Assembly: GCA_963693365.1 (NCBI GenBank) | Contig: CAVNZM010000002.1 | Coordinates: forward strand, 1,240,001-1,304,000 | DNA length: 64,000 nt | Source: Amoebidium appalachense | Taxonomy: Eukaryota; Ichthyosporea | Reading direction: 5' to 3' | In this document: piece after piece, positions 43,101 to 60,165 of the stretch | Layout of the letters: every line of letters begins with the position of its first letter | How positions within the stretch are numbered: position 1 is the stretch's first letter | Position numbers and translations under genes: made by a program | Notes under the pieces: generated by a model | What the model was told of the DNA's origin: nothing | Seen by the model: only the letters and a program-made list of their open reading frames with translations | The model's database searches: none

Positions 43101-45226
43101 GATGTGGCATCAGGTCGTGCGGTATGTGAATTCGTGCGATAGGTGCCAGCGGCGCAAAACGCCACGCTTGCAGGGCCGCTTGCCCGTGCAGCGCGGTTTC
43201 GCACCGCAGTACCCCTTTCAGTATGTGGCCATGGATGTGACCGTCTTGCCACCAGCGAAGAGCGGGAAGTAGTATATCCTTGTGTTCATAGACATGTTCA
43301 CACGGTGGGCTGAGTTGGTGCTGTTCGATCATCCACCCACCGCAGAGGATATCGCTAATGCTTTCCACGACTATGTTTTCGCGCGACACGGACCACCCGA
43401 GTTTGTGCTGTCGGATAATGGGTCGAATATTTCTGCGCAGCTGGTTAAGGATGTGTTAACCCTCCTAACTAGTCGCCAGATCCTCGCGTCACCCTACTCC
43501 CCCCAGACAAATGGGCTGGTTGAACGGTTCAATCGCACCCTTAAGAGTATTCTTGCGCAAGTGGCTACAGATAAGTTAACGGAGTGGGACACGTTTTTGC
43601 CCCAGGTGCTGTTTGCCTACCACACGGCTATGCACTCCGCACTGGGCGACAGTCCTTTCTTCCTTTTGTATGGCCGGGACCCCCGTGACCCCTTTGTGGA
43701 GAAACTGGGCCCCGAGTACAGCGGCGCCACTAAGGAGCATCGGTATGCACTCTGGGAGCGATTGACCTATGCGCGCGATGTGGTTCGTGCACGTATGGTT
43801 ACCGAGCAAGATCGGCACCGCAAATCAGCCAATCAGAAGGCGCGGCCTGTTCCCAATTTGGCAGATTTGGTGCTCAAGCTCGACAACACCCTTAACAACA
43901 AGAAGGTGGTTGATGGTGATGGTAACCAGCTGCATGAGGCTGCTAGCCTACGGGACAAGTGGGTGGGGCCCTACCGGGTTTTGCGCAAAGTCGCGCCACT
44001 TACCTACGATATTCAGCGGGTGGGGACACAGGATGTGGAGCGTTCGCACGCTCGTTTCCTTAAACCCTATGTACCCCGCACGGATGGACCTCCTACCCCA
44101 CTACCTGAGTCCCGTGTGGCAGGTGACGCTGTGACCGCGGAAGTGGCCAAGATTATTGACCATAAATGGGAAAATGGTCGCGCCCTCTACAAAGTTCGCT
44201 GGAAGGGGTTTAAGGCCACCGATGATTCGTGGGAGTCACATGCAAACTTGTCTGAGTCGGCCTCGGGTGCCTTAGCTGATTATTTGCAGCAAGTGATTCG
44301 GCCCCCCAGTGAGGAGCCAATCAAATATCAGCGCAAGGACACCCAACAGCATGTGCGCAAACGCAGACGTAAAGGTTGATCCCCCTTAAGGGCAGGGCAT
44401 GTGGGCACTCGGTGCAGTTGCCCTTCGTTGCCCCTAGGGAGGGGGGGGTGTAGACATGGTTGTGTACATTCACGTGCACACCGTGCTGTTCCCCCACAAC
44501 CAGTCTACGTGCCTTTGTGTCTTCTCGCCAGAGGCTGGAATAGAGCCTCGGAAGCAGCTACCAATCGGCTGCATCACTTTTAGCTGTATTCCTTATTAGG
44601 GCAGTTGCTCTGCACCTTAAGTATGCAGTTAGGAGCGATGCAAAGAACGTGAACACTTTGCCAGCATGTATCTTAGGTGTACGGCACACACTGTGTGCCG
44701 TAGACACTTTATTGGGCACTAGACATACACATGTAGCACTGTAGTATAACTTGAAGCTAGATTATGATCACCCAGGAGAAGCTCATGTACTCATGTATAT
44801 GTCATGTACTTTATTTTAAGTAGGGCCACATGCCTATTGGCTGTCGCCTTACAAAAGTATGCGAGCAGTGCTCTCCGGACCGGCGGAAACCAAGGGACTA
44901 TAAAAGGCTGGTACATTCCAGACTTGGGTCACTTGGGCGGGGCTGTGTGTCCGAGTAAACGTTACACTAGTCGTGCGGTGTCAGACTAGCTGTAGCACCC
45001 GCTTTCTTGTCTCTATACTTACGTGCCTCTCCTAGCCTGCATATGTTAACTAGGGCATAGTATTAGTGTATACACACCCTGGTTTTCAGCACACATGCAC
45101 ACACCTGAATGACCGCCTGCATCTCCGGGACCCTGTTTGGGCGCATGACCAGACCAGCGAGAGCCCCATGTTTGCGCCGGCACTGCTTTGTACCTTACTC
45201 TTGTAGCTTTTACGTGCAGAGTCCAT
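29191..45226 (-). CDS. Three-exon gene of unknown function, intron 1 invaded by a 15-kb retroelement
   Basis: Exon 1 45226-45105 (ATG at 45226, 40 codons plus 2 nt), exon 2 29819-29668, exon 3 29576-29191; total 660 nt, 219 residues. Donors are GTGTGT and GTGAGA and the phases agree (2, 1). The exon 1 product is basic and Ser-rich (MDSARKSYKSKVQSS). Exon 2 has a hydrophobic stretch (YMGVGGFLTVLWTML). Exon 3 is rich in Arg and Gly with no motif I know. Removing the Gypsy element and one GCAC duplication leaves an intron of roughly 110 bp made of GT/CA-rich sequence, supporting exons 1 and 2 as neighbours. An alternative exon 1 frame exists (from 45182, phase 0, joining at 29803). Exon 3 could instead be spliced again at 29259 (GTCAGG). 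Confidence 0.45.
29902..30222 (+). repeat. Chromovirus 2 5' LTR, first part
   Basis: Matches 44449-44778 of the 3' LTR except for a 10-11-bp segment (TGTGCCGTAGA) present only in the 3' copy and a few substitutions. It is cut by the CACTA-like element after AGA. Confidence 0.9.
30431..30802 (+). promoter_or_regulatory. TATA-containing segment of the CACTA-like element
   Basis: Short hairpin words (CACACACAGTGTGGTG and CACACACAGTATGATG) precede ATATATATAAAAGCAG near 30685, a TATA-box candidate on the plus strand. No recognised gene follows; the LINE unit begins at 30803. Confidence 0.3.
30803..31844 (-). mobile_element. LINE-derived unit, copy B
   Basis: Near-identical to 9133-10205, with the 228-codon open frame at 31835-31149 and the same outer ends (GGGGTTTACGCTG on the left, GGCAAATACTTCT on the right). 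It differs mainly in microsatellite and T-run lengths. It lies in the CACTA-like element. Confidence 0.72.
31845..32677. other. Interior of the CACTA-like element, no recognised gene
   Basis: TATA-like TTATATAAGG near 31959 on the plus strand. A 93-codon frame at 32328-32047 (minus) has hydrophobic segments but resembles nothing I know. Confidence 0.4.
32678..33139 (-). repeat. Direct repeat (3' copy) of the tyrosine-recombinase element
   Basis: 462 bp beginning AGAGAAAGCAAGAGC and ending CGAGAACAACAT; matches 37594-38055. Confidence 0.9.
33140..33521 (-). other. 3' untranslated interval of the tyrosine-recombinase element
   Basis: Between the stop codon of the polyprotein and the 3' direct repeat, with a GT-rich stretch at 33320-33372. 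No duplicate of this stretch was found left of 32678. Confidence 0.5.
33522..37061 (-). CDS. RT-RNase H-tyrosine recombinase polyprotein
   Basis: An uninterrupted 1179-codon frame. After a low-complexity N-terminal region of about 250 residues come the RT boxes: RLIMDARPMNAV, motif A KYDFSNFYHRF, motif B MPMGWKWAPF and motif C LIYVDDW (near residue 517). RNase H acidic residues lie in LLASDASTKGAG, ITILEGHALL, HLIDNTSLL and SAHNPADMPSRD. The last 330 residues are a tyrosine recombinase: YTRPGELS (first Arg), RSKTG (Lys), LYSTRHGAAS (second Arg; Tyr in place of the usual first His), GRWRN and the nucleophile region NHYID (near 1144). Such elements reverse-transcribe and integrate a circular DNA by recombination. 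No methyltransferase domain is present. The true start could be at a downstream Met, since the first 50 residues are odd. Confidence 0.88.
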   Translation of the reverse strand: MRGVSRWRACVWMDRSMATRMPRPSFHRFVPPCASRSCPAEAGGGHGPQPSFPNTAATEPAEFGSFPRKWCTGEPVAPHVSTPGEGVTGAAEPGLFPHVSNDLLPLPLFVVPLLLDGVRLSSPRRRGRFNKRFAVLKLVNRTIAAINTLYNGPPGSVESPRNDVWHNMHDTSSQNHTHFSTFSPPTSTHFFPTPFPKSTHFSHAPSPAQTQSIQRIFVFCADMRRRISNVPLAAVSESFPYFNHSKAFTPIVAERIALPPEGFGATVPLLEVLPPDLKEMMEKPNVLVVASTCRTGDAVGQPNGHGVCGLGGVLATESTTEGAEGAHPLPGRPVHAFASPAEWPILAKRMYVCGMVAFSEISEPPKIINGLFAVEKDEKEDRLIMDARPMNAVMIDPPNPNFPSPADLCSIIVPKDAAVVVAKYDFSNFYHRFRVPDWLSWYQGLPPVSSSAVGLPGVDRLVYPRVLSMPMGWKWAPFVAQRSHQHITHPPLRIERCIQSNSSPAHSITDQSDTAHLIYVDDWVGVGLEESTVNSEMTAAGRAGETHGFEIKPSKTVTASRDHPETVALGLAIGRDGVIRPDASRLARLLADTKAVLFMREVAPRALSRLLGGWAWLLLLNRALFSVLEASYQFALSAGQCPLTACPIPSAVKGELALLVDLAPLIVCDLTAAPASLLLASDASTKGAGVSIASVTAEQSLTALAQSVSRPGYSFLGPVPVDDTGELVINALSADECNDSTNHPTTDDSFLKVVDGLQWHHPISTPWRHEDHITILEGHALLLSLRRFTRAPQNHSTRVAHLIDNTSLLFAVAKGRSSSRRLNHLCRRVAALVCAAALRPAWVWVPSAHNPADMPSRDVVPSAKITHMLNLNVTAPTVAKYDNALNKFVAWCVEDGVSTFQSVEQVDNMLASYAADMYEELGETRSGLAHCKTVLSAIHHFYPQCKDSLVLSARVLRGWDHANPTNHHRPLPYDYMILAVSALWEYKMPHVALYLCMSFATYTRPGELSRRTVADFIPPNDPRLIEINAPAGSAVLLLPRSKTGNHQMVVIRDPVCLHLLQKLMAVGAFPHGSRPSDPLFHPGYTPSLVATRMQQSLTAVGLDSDFSLYSTRHGAASTAALRGEDYEQIRINGRWRNFTTPFNHYIDTNKAMLLAISMPAHLSAQAKSLARRPHMITHD
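37062..37593 (-). other. Leader of the tyrosine-recombinase element
   Basis: Between the 5' direct repeat and the long frame. An upstream Gag-like frame is usual in this class but none is evident here. Confidence 0.45.
37594..38055 (-). repeat. Direct repeat (5' copy) of the tyrosine-recombinase element
   Basis: 462 bp matching 32678-33139 with at least one substitution (CTTATCACG against CTTATCATG). Confidence 0.9.
38146..38457 (+). repeat. Chromovirus 2 5' LTR, second part
   Basis: Continuation of the LTR after the CACTA-like element. It holds the promoter elements TATTGGCTG and GGACTATAAAAGGCTGG (TATA near 38268), also found at 44834 and 44898 in the 3' LTR. Confidence 0.88.
38458..38853 (+). 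promoter_or_regulatory. Chromovirus 2 leader and primer-binding site
   Basis: The LTR end TTTTCA is followed at once by CTGGCGACCGCAGGCAG, the position of the primer-binding site; the tRNA was not identified. The rest of the leader has no recognised frame. Confidence 0.5.
38854..43272 (+). CDS. Chromovirus 2 Gag-Pol with protease and most of RT deleted
   Basis: A 1472-codon frame. Residues 27-40 and about 286-373 are Arg-Ser-rich (RSRSRSRE, HRSRSPDR), like RS domains of splicing factors. A Gag core follows (about 545-710), then a CCHC knuckle (CYGCGKPGHRKGDAEC, from C770) and a second knuckle whose last Cys is Arg (CNVCKKVGHYSDSR). Directly after, at residue 830, comes the RT active-site box YIDD with thumb and connection. 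The protease and the RT fingers and palm are missing without loss of frame. A Lys/Arg/Ala-rich segment of roughly 80 residues interrupts the RT-RNase H connection (about 955-1020). RNase H (FIVDSDASN near 1057, RTDHSSL), the HHCC module (about 1383-1432) and the first catalytic Asp (VAMDVT) follow. An in-frame TAG at 43270 ends the frame inside integrase. Confidence 0.88.
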   Translation: MTRWCEPLWWQERAAEMAGTGAERGGRRSRSRSREPGRRSATPEGGRESSPYDSGVCADDSRVCMAPPMSGLGDDTETRGIHTPGRRVMPATQLRGCRTLRGTRPINVAAFHVEPESDDSEWEQNGSSESSGSESDEGGDSDYEPQSPVRSPGVCDRVGDGDDVSESDGSESEPDLTVPPPARDPSTQERSLLDHAAEVMGVDASSTEEVLRRQTEALRAFEALREAGWVPAKKRGARGVGSQAGGNKQAVGSQGETQEGDVYLRNNYYGVLADDQRGYNYNPPTPGREYRSPSPDRDADRSRSPPSRHRSPSHRSRSPDRVRERERGGERSKERGCVHERTRSRSRSPQRNRTPEQESSRARTRDHSPRGRDCTTPSNCGCNHRGCGPVQQWPFGFPAMPAGGPNTNMSGPMMTPFPMLMFGYPQPNVGAAGTNTQPTDNKVEKERKTRSSSKRKSSGRRARTPVSEEDCSEDDGASQSSSESEDDNHPPKKVKSARDLLLALMPEHDMAWRKPLVVHPSRHYAPLITADKVPQFKGDMSDTRTVVEWLSELASLFFRVAGVPVHDAVPLVVSCFPPASPARNWFSKFCRTHPNATFEAFAQEVVKEFHGEHVLEKWQGKLDELKQGNMEVSEFYTQHASLWARVYPHGTDEVRLIDFSHKLNAAAFSDYQKWAVKQRRAKKCLTIQDALVHLSEKERDRKSTQKHTKGTAGVFNVQQSTMVAVQEQAAALGLDVPSFIALVGSGLTKNPWKTPPQKPRYGASGSSVVCYGCGKPGHRKGDAECPAANRRCNVCKKVGHYSDSRLSKGEPKGNGKHQQGRDPDKKKHVYIDDLLLFTPDLESHLTLLEEVFRRLSAAGLKLKGSKCHFFRTEVAYLGHRVGRDGIKVDDGKTAVIRDKQAPTSVSELRSDLGLFSYYRRFVPNMSDLAEPLTRMLGDSPQDKQLRKKIHGNEPPTSSARRKRNGTAKEKARQARTAAADESTEVIGQAESEVVVSAPGENIHANIPANNSRTRANTRKNAYFVWGEEQQRAFDALKHALTHAPVLAHPNFDKPFIVDSDASNVALGAVLSQVGDDGQEHPVAYASRTLSKSERNYSATKREGLGIYWAVCKAFHQYTYGKPFILRTDHSSLTSIYGNGDAPEPIVAGWQMALSAYTYDIHHRAGKDHSNADGISRPSSANLVPSEDDPDLTFPSLIGCVHGDDHSDFVPDTVVFPALVVTRGRARADGGADAPTHKPASAARTQKRKRTSGVKGGPGEGAHATANPTPTPPLAEHISDAARDHTHGLKVNTSRELRALTIPQLPGMPTVEEIKAAQNADPFLCSIRDYLSNPTAPAQVDGSVALEASRCTVYKGVVYVWTPEQRATRRPTLLPQVWVPESLRAQILAACHDAPTAGHLDAQRTFHRIWSSFWWPGMWHQVVRYVNSCDRCQRRKTPRLQGRLPVQRGFAPQYPFQYVAMDVTVLPPAKSGK
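43273..44379 (+). pseudogene. Chromovirus 2 integrase core, GPY/F module and chromodomain
   Basis: In the same frame as the preceding Gag-Pol and separated only by the TAG codon. It begins YILVFIDMFTRWAEL, then has the second Asp (FVLSDNGSNI), the catalytic Glu (SPQTNGLVERFNRT), the GPY/F-type motif (DKWVGPYRVLRKV) and a chromodomain (AKIIDHKWENGRALYKVRWK, then DDSWESHANL). The stop falls between the first and second catalytic residues, so integrase is not made unless the stop is read through. An internal ATG at 43282 could not give an active integrase. Confidence 0.88.
44380..44448 (+). promoter_or_regulatory. Polypurine tract region of chromovirus 2
   Basis: The short 3' untranslated segment ends in AGGGAGGGGGGGG immediately before the 3' LTR, the expected plus-strand primer. 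Confidence 0.75.
44449..45088 (+). repeat. Chromovirus 2 3' LTR
   Basis: 640 bp, TGTAGACATGG...GGTTTTCA, uninterrupted. It contains TATTGGCTG and CTATAAAAGG (TATA near 44898). It serves as reference for reconstructing the interrupted 5' LTR. Confidence 0.92.
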
Positions 45227-46605
45227 TTGACCTGGCGGGAAAACTCTGAGCGGGGCTAAAAGCACACAGAGCCCAAGCGGAACGTAAAACGTAAAAATCG
45301 ATATTTGCACCCCTCTGGGCGCGGCCGGAAATTCATTAGTCGCATTTAGTCGCGCGCGGTAGAGTGGGCGTGTTTACGTCATAAGAATATTCGCAAAGAC
45401 TGTGATTGGCTAAAGTTAATGAGAATATTCGCAAAGCTGTTAACGACGGTGTTCTAGAAGCCTCTGATCGGGTTTGCGCAATCCACCTGGTTTGCGCAAT
45501 CACAACCTTCCAACACACTGATCAGTGCACGACGTTTACAAACACAACACAACACATGTTCAACATTGGTCAAGGTATGAATCTGGTGAGGTAATTACTA
45601 CAATGGCTATCCATCGCCTGAATAACCATAATGCTGTTGCAGCTGAACACCATAACTTCCATGCAACGTTTTACATGGATGCTTCGCAATTAATTGTGAT
45701 GCATGTGGGCATGCCCACAGGACCAAATTTACATCACTATCTACAATGGTATTATGCAGTAAACTGCTTGATATTGACATACGCCCACAGTGCAACACGA
45801 AGGCGTTATCAACATATATTTATTCGTATAAATCAGTAGCAGCTTGACACTATTCGACCTACTTCATATATACTACATATGTGCAAAACAATTCTCCTAC
45901 TTTGGAGACACATTCGGTTGGGCAGGTCAACTGCATAAGCGCTACCTTCAATATCAAACAGACCTTCACACAATTTAGGTGCTAACAAATACAGGTGCAA
46001 GCGGCAATAAGTAAAGGAGAGTGCCACACATGACACGTGTTGCATTTTGTGTGGTATTGGTGAGCTAGTGTGTGTGTGTTTTTGTGTGTGTGTGTGCATA
46101 TGTGTGCATGTGTGCATGTGTGTGTGCGTGTGTGTGTGTGTGGTGTTTGTGTGTGTGTGTGTGTGCGCGCGCGCGTGCGCGCCGCGTGTGTGTGTGCGTG
46201 TATGTGTGCGTGCGTGTCCGTGCGTGTAACCATAAAAAAAACTAACCAACCAACGAAAAATAGGGGAAAAAATACCCCTAGTATCCACAACACATCGTTG
46301 AATGTATGTTCTCGTATGCCCGTGGTGGGTCACTGTGGACATGTGTTACGATCTCCACACAGGGGATACGAGACGATTTGCAAATCCAACACACGGCTTC
46401 CAGGTGTGTGTGTGTGTTTCGGTATGTGTGAACGCCAGTGTGCGTGCGTGTGCATCTCTTCGTGTGCCCGTGTATACGCTTGCGTGTGTTTGTGTGTGTG
46501 TCTTGCATGTGTGTGTACGCAAGGGAGCTTTCATTCAAAACCAATATCCATCAATCCCTTCTCAACAACAATAAAAGCACCTCTATCCTTCGTAATAAAA
46601 CCACT
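45227..46605. other. Intergenic between the unknown gene and the GT62 gene
   Basis: Upstream of the unknown minus-strand gene. It has repeated AGAATATTCGCAAAG words (45385 and 45421) and TGGTTTGCGCAATC (45488), near GATTGGCT (45403), possibly regulatory. From 46065 to 46230 and 46400-46520 it is (GT)n/GC-rich microsatellite. Open frames here are repeat-derived or unrecognised. Confidence 0.45.
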
Positions 46606-55557
<8,952 letters not shown>

Positions 55558-56556
55558 GTTGCATGGCAGAATGTCGGTGCAACTGCACCCAAAAAACAGG
55601 ACTAGGCTAATGCATGCTGGTGTGTGTGTGCTGTGTTGGAAGTAAGCGTGACTTGTGTGCTATTTGGTGTGTTGGCGAGGTATGTGAAGTAATAGGTTGC
55701 AGTTTATGGCCTTGCACACCTATATGTAGGCAACGTAAGTCTATATAACTAAAAAAATCTCGGTGAGTCAGACTCTGCAAGCTTGTTTGCTAAGGTGAGT
55801 TACGTAACTACATAGAAAATGATTGGTGCAAGCATCACCAATGGATCCTCAGAAGACAGTTGATTGGATAAAAAGGCACCAGGTTGCTCAGCAGAAATGA
55901 ATCAAAACCCAAGCAACGGACAGGGCCTCAGGTGCAAACAAACAAGTTCAGCTGGCAGCTTGAAAATTATGTACAAGTCGTGTTCTTACTAACTAGCAAG
56001 GCCTCTTCCGTTGAACATACGCCCAACGCTGCCTGGCCATCAACCTTTTGGGACCCGAAAAGGGAATTCGGAGAAACTACACGGTACTGTTGCCCGACAC
56101 AGGCAGCCTGGAAAACAGCGAACCGGACCTTCTCTGCAGTTTCTAAGGGCCTAGCATGACCCAGGATCCTGCTGCCAACCGGCTCAGTGGAGATTTTATT
56201 TGTTATCCTGTGGCCAAGCGTGCCAGGCTGAGTGTATACTTACTACGTATACGAGACGTATATATGATCACGGTGAAGGGGATTGTGTGGTCTGCTTGCC
56301 ACTGCAAACTTTATAAAAGCTAGCTCTAATATGCTTACTAATCTACACGTTACAGCTTCATTAGCAGTGACTCAGCTCTCTGGAGTGTCCAAACGGGTCA
56401 CTCACATATTCTTGGTCGCACAGGCTCGATAGGAGCGGCTACGCAAACACACACACACACACGCTCTCACCCATGTACACGGGCACGCAGACATACGCAC
56501 GCACACATACACACGCACACATATACACACACGCATTCACGCACGCCGTACACACA

Positions 56557-56613
<57 letters not shown>

Positions 56614-56615
56614 TG

Positions 56616-56647
<32 letters not shown>

Positions 56648-58678
56648 CACTTCGTTGAAAAACACGGCACAGCGCCGGACCGTGGGAGCAGCGCAGGGGC
56701 CAATACGGTTAGCACTGTAGGGTGCCGTTTTCAACGTTCGTATCGACTATATAGGCTCCAAGCATGTAATTTTATGTCTTTATATATGAAAACTGAATGA
56801 TTTCTATAAAAAAGTGATCTGTTGGTATTTATTGAGTTTGAAACGAACAATATGAAGCTGGTTCATTTTTAAACGGGGTTTCTTTGAGGAACGGCCGCCG
56901 CCATGACGACGAAGTGACATGTGGAAATGGAATTCGAACTGCCAGCTACTTTTCATTCCGATTGGTTAGTCTCTAGGTATGGCTTAGCCATTCAGTTCTC
57001 TGTACTGTGCGCAGCAGTACGTAAATGTAAGTGCAATGATTGGTCCTGTTTAAGTGTAGCCAAATTTGGTCCTTACATTCCCCTGTAGCCAATCGGATGT
57101 TGTGAGCGATATCCTGCGTGTATATAAACCGTTAGCCCGCAGATTCGTAGGCCTCTCAGTCTCTCAGTCGCTGGCACTGCTCCTCACTGAGTAGAATGTG
57201 TCCTTAGTCTAGCAAGTTGGCAGGGCCTCCTGAGGCCCGTAAACGGTTGTTTTCTCTAAGTCAAGCATTTTGTTTTTCCCGCCCACTCTCCCTTGAGTGG
57301 CTGTGTTGATGGCCTGCCATCTAAAGTGTGTCTCCTTGGAGAGCACACGTGTTTGTGTGTGCAGCCTAGGCAGCTACACACGACACAACTGCAAGTAATC
57401 TATCCCCTTGCTGGGGCGAGTAAAGAGTGACGGCACAAGAAGCCCTGCTTCTCGTTCAGGATTCCATATTATTAGTGAAGTTAAAAGTTTGTACGATATT
57501 AGTATGTCAAAATTACAAAACAGTTGGGGTTTTACAAGTCTATATTGAAAAGCACCCCACCAATACGATTAAGAATTTCCGACAATACGATACCATTTGA
57601 GGTAAAACGATCAAGGCGGCCAAAACCGGGCAACCCCTGGGCATTTGGCAATAAAATTTTCCTCACCAGGGGGTGGGGGCTCAACTTCATTTTGGAATGA
57701 CTCCGAGCGCCAGGAGGCGAAGAATGTGCTAAGCTGAATATACCATATGCTTGGGCACTGAATTAAATAAGTATATATTTATTTTTTTGGTTCATTTTGG
57801 GGTATTTGGTACGAAGCTACCGAATTTCAGAAAACTTTTCATCCTATACTATCTGTGTTACTCTCTTGTATCTTCGGAGACGGCACTCCACTCATTGGCT
57901 ACTAGGATGGCACCTAAACTAGCTATCTTTCTCGTCTCACTAGACTAAAACACACGGGGCTGGCACCCAGACTATAATAAAGTCTCTACACAGTTCTATT
58001 GGGTCGTTACCCAAGCTCTTATTAACTCGCGCTGGCTTGCGACTACAACAACACACACACACAAATACGACAGCTAGCTAGTGACTTGCAGCCTAACACT
58101 AACGTAGCTAAGGTGATCAAGCTTATCCACGAGGGTGTCTAATGCTGCTAAGTGTGTGTGACGGCACACACACACTGTCCATCACAAGTGTCGGGGGCAG
58201 ACCTACAAATGGCGGCACACTTGTATTGAATCGGTGTGGCTGTCGAACCCGAAGACTACTGTCCATACAAGTAGCTATTTATACAGGCTCAGTGCAAGCC
58301 TGAAACGCAATCCATGATGACATGTGGATGACACCGGAATCTAGGTGGTGCGTATCCAACCAATCAATCAACAGTTATGCAATACATCCGCAGGATGACA
58401 GACGAGATCACGAATCCTGGATGAGTATAAGCGGCATTATTATCTCATCCGAATGCTATCAGCTATCACTACGATTGACACAAACAAGGCACTAATTAAC
58501 CCAAATATATCATATTCAACACAAAATCATAGCATTGCACGTGGAAGAGAGTGAGATATCATTATCTGCATAATTTGTTCTGACACCGAATATCGGCAAA
58601 GAGTCACTACTCACAGTCACGTCTGAATACAGGTTGCCCTTACTAGCTATATATGGCACCCCCCGATACTAGTACTAG
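55558..58678. other. Intergenic region upstream of the GT62 gene
   Basis: No recognised gene. It contains plus-strand CCAAT/TATA-like sets at about 55820-55870 (GATTGGTGC, GATTGGATAAAAAGG), 56310 (TTTATAAAAGC) and 56958-57130 (GATTGGTTAG, GATTGGTCC, GCCAATCGG, GTATATAAACCG). These are followed by a 57150-57470 stretch that could be a transcribed leader or a solo LTR, but no partner copy is in the window. (CA)n at 56440-56645. A 92-codon frame at 55884-56159 is unrecognised. Confidence 0.45.
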
Positions 58679-59557
58679 TATACTGTTGATAATGTCCTCC
58701 AATCAATAGATGATTTCCACTACACAACTTGTACGTTTCTCACTGGTCTTTCCACACCTATCCCTAGACGCCTTTTTGATTCTCTCTACGCACTCACACC
58801 ACCATCACAACGCGTACACGAATTAGCCCTTAAATTTCACGAGCACATCACCCGCCTGTCCGCTTGTGCCCCGGACCACCCGCTTTTCTGGCTACACGCA
58901 TCCCCGCCCGACTCGCCCCTCTACCTCTTCCCTTCCACATCGTCTCTGCCCATTGTCGAGCGTTATGCGGAATGGCTGGCGACCCCACCGGAGGTACGGC
59001 TAGATCATAGTGTGAATATGAATAGTTTCAAGTCTATGGCTGATAGATATCTTTTTACTCTACGTGTTGAGTCCCTTCCTGTGTTAGGACCGCAAAAACA
59101 CCAATTACTAGTAGCCTATATGGCGAATACGGTTAGAGAGTCTCGTTCCTACATAGATTCGTTTATTCGTAATGTGGTGTGGTGTAAAAACGCAAAGACG
59201 ATTATGGCTTGGTGGTGTAATCGGTTTCTGGTGTCTCCTGCTCGTATGTGTAATATGTGTGGGGGGCGGTTTACTCGCGGATGCATATCTATCAATAAGT
59301 GTAACCTGTTAGCTAACGTAATAGAACCGGAGGTTATTGGCGGTTTTATTCTCTTTTCTCCCTCTCTTCCTCAATATATCCGTTTTAAAATGACTATCCT
59401 AGATCACCTTATTAATGCTGCACAGTATGATATTGTGATACGGTGCGTTAACTTTCTTTCGGAGCTACCGATGCTAGCCCCTGTTTACCCATATTAATGT
59501 GTAATAGGGTGTCGTATACTACGATGGCGCTAATTGTTGCCTAGCATGTACATATGC
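58679..59557 (+). pseudogene. LINE ORF2 tail, plus copy
   Basis: Open from 58679 to the stop at 59497 (about 270 codons). It has a helix-rich segment (RVHELALKFHEHITRL), a Cys/His cluster (MCNMCGGRFTRGC...NKC) and the family ending LDHLINAAQYDIVIRCVNF. A 3' UTR of about 60 bp ends in CTAGCATGTACATATG. RT and endonuclease are absent. Confidence 0.7.
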
Positions 59558-59656
59558 CAGGGGGTTTACACACTTTTTATTGCGTGGACATTGCCGGAGG
59601 CCCAGCCACATTCGACGGCCTACTGCGTTTTCCAGCACAGCCAATCAAATGCAGCC

Positions 59657-60165
59657 AGTGACATATGTACATGCTAGGCAACAATGAGCGCCATCGTAGG
59701 ATCTGACACCCCTATTACATATTATGGGTAAGCAGATGCTAGCATCGGTAGCTCCGACAGAAAGTTAAGGCACCGGATCACAATATCATACTGTGCAGCA
59801 TTAATAAGGTGATCTAGGATAGTCATCTTAAAACGGATATATTGAGGAAGAGATGAAGAAAGGAGAATAAAACCGCCAATAACCTCCGGTTCTAATACAT
59901 TAGCTAACAGGTTGCATTTATTGATAGATATGCAGCCGCGAGTAAACCGCCCCCCACACATATTACACATACGAGCAGGAGACACCAGTAACCGATTACA
60001 CCGCCAAGCCATAATCATCTTTACATATGCCACCAGCTGCATTTGATTGGCTGCGCTGGAAAACGCAGTAGGCAGTCGAGTGTGGCTGGGCCCCCGGCAG
60101 ACTGCAGCACTGGGCCGGCAGTGTCCACCGGCGCAACAAAAAGTGTGTAAACCCCCACGACTCAC
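59657..60165 (-). pseudogene. LINE ORF2 tail, inverted copy
   Basis: The minus-strand part from about 60015 to 59722 matches 59200-59497 with few changes, and the 3' UTR word is shared. Flanking blocks 59558-59656 and about 60030-60160 are also inverted copies of each other (GGGGGTTTACACAC; CTACTGCGTTTTCCAGC). The segment therefore forms a large imperfect palindrome. Confidence 0.7.

Larger units (their letters stand above)
29902..45088 (+). mobile_element. Ty3/Gypsy chromovirus 2, with nested insertions
   Basis: The 5' LTR starts TGTAGACATGG at 29902 and the 3' LTR starts at 44449 and ends CCTGGTTTTCA at 45088. A 4-bp target duplication GCAC flanks it (29898-29901 and 45089-45092). The 5' LTR is interrupted by the CACTA-like element 30223-38145. 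After the LTR comes CTGGCGACCGCAGG, the probable primer-binding site, and before the 3' LTR an AGGGAGGGGGGGG polypurine tract. The interior (38458-44448) encodes a Gag-Pol fusion lacking protease and most of RT. It sits in intron 1 of a minus-strand gene. Confidence 0.9.

Noticed and set aside
45525-45839. 104-codon His/Tyr-rich frame
   Set aside because: No domain, no splice or promoter context, and AT-rich composition compatible with chance.
55884-56159. Plus-strand 92-codon frame behind a TATA-like sequence
   Set aside because: No recognisable motif, a composition near random, and no conserved neighbour; kept only as intergenic content.
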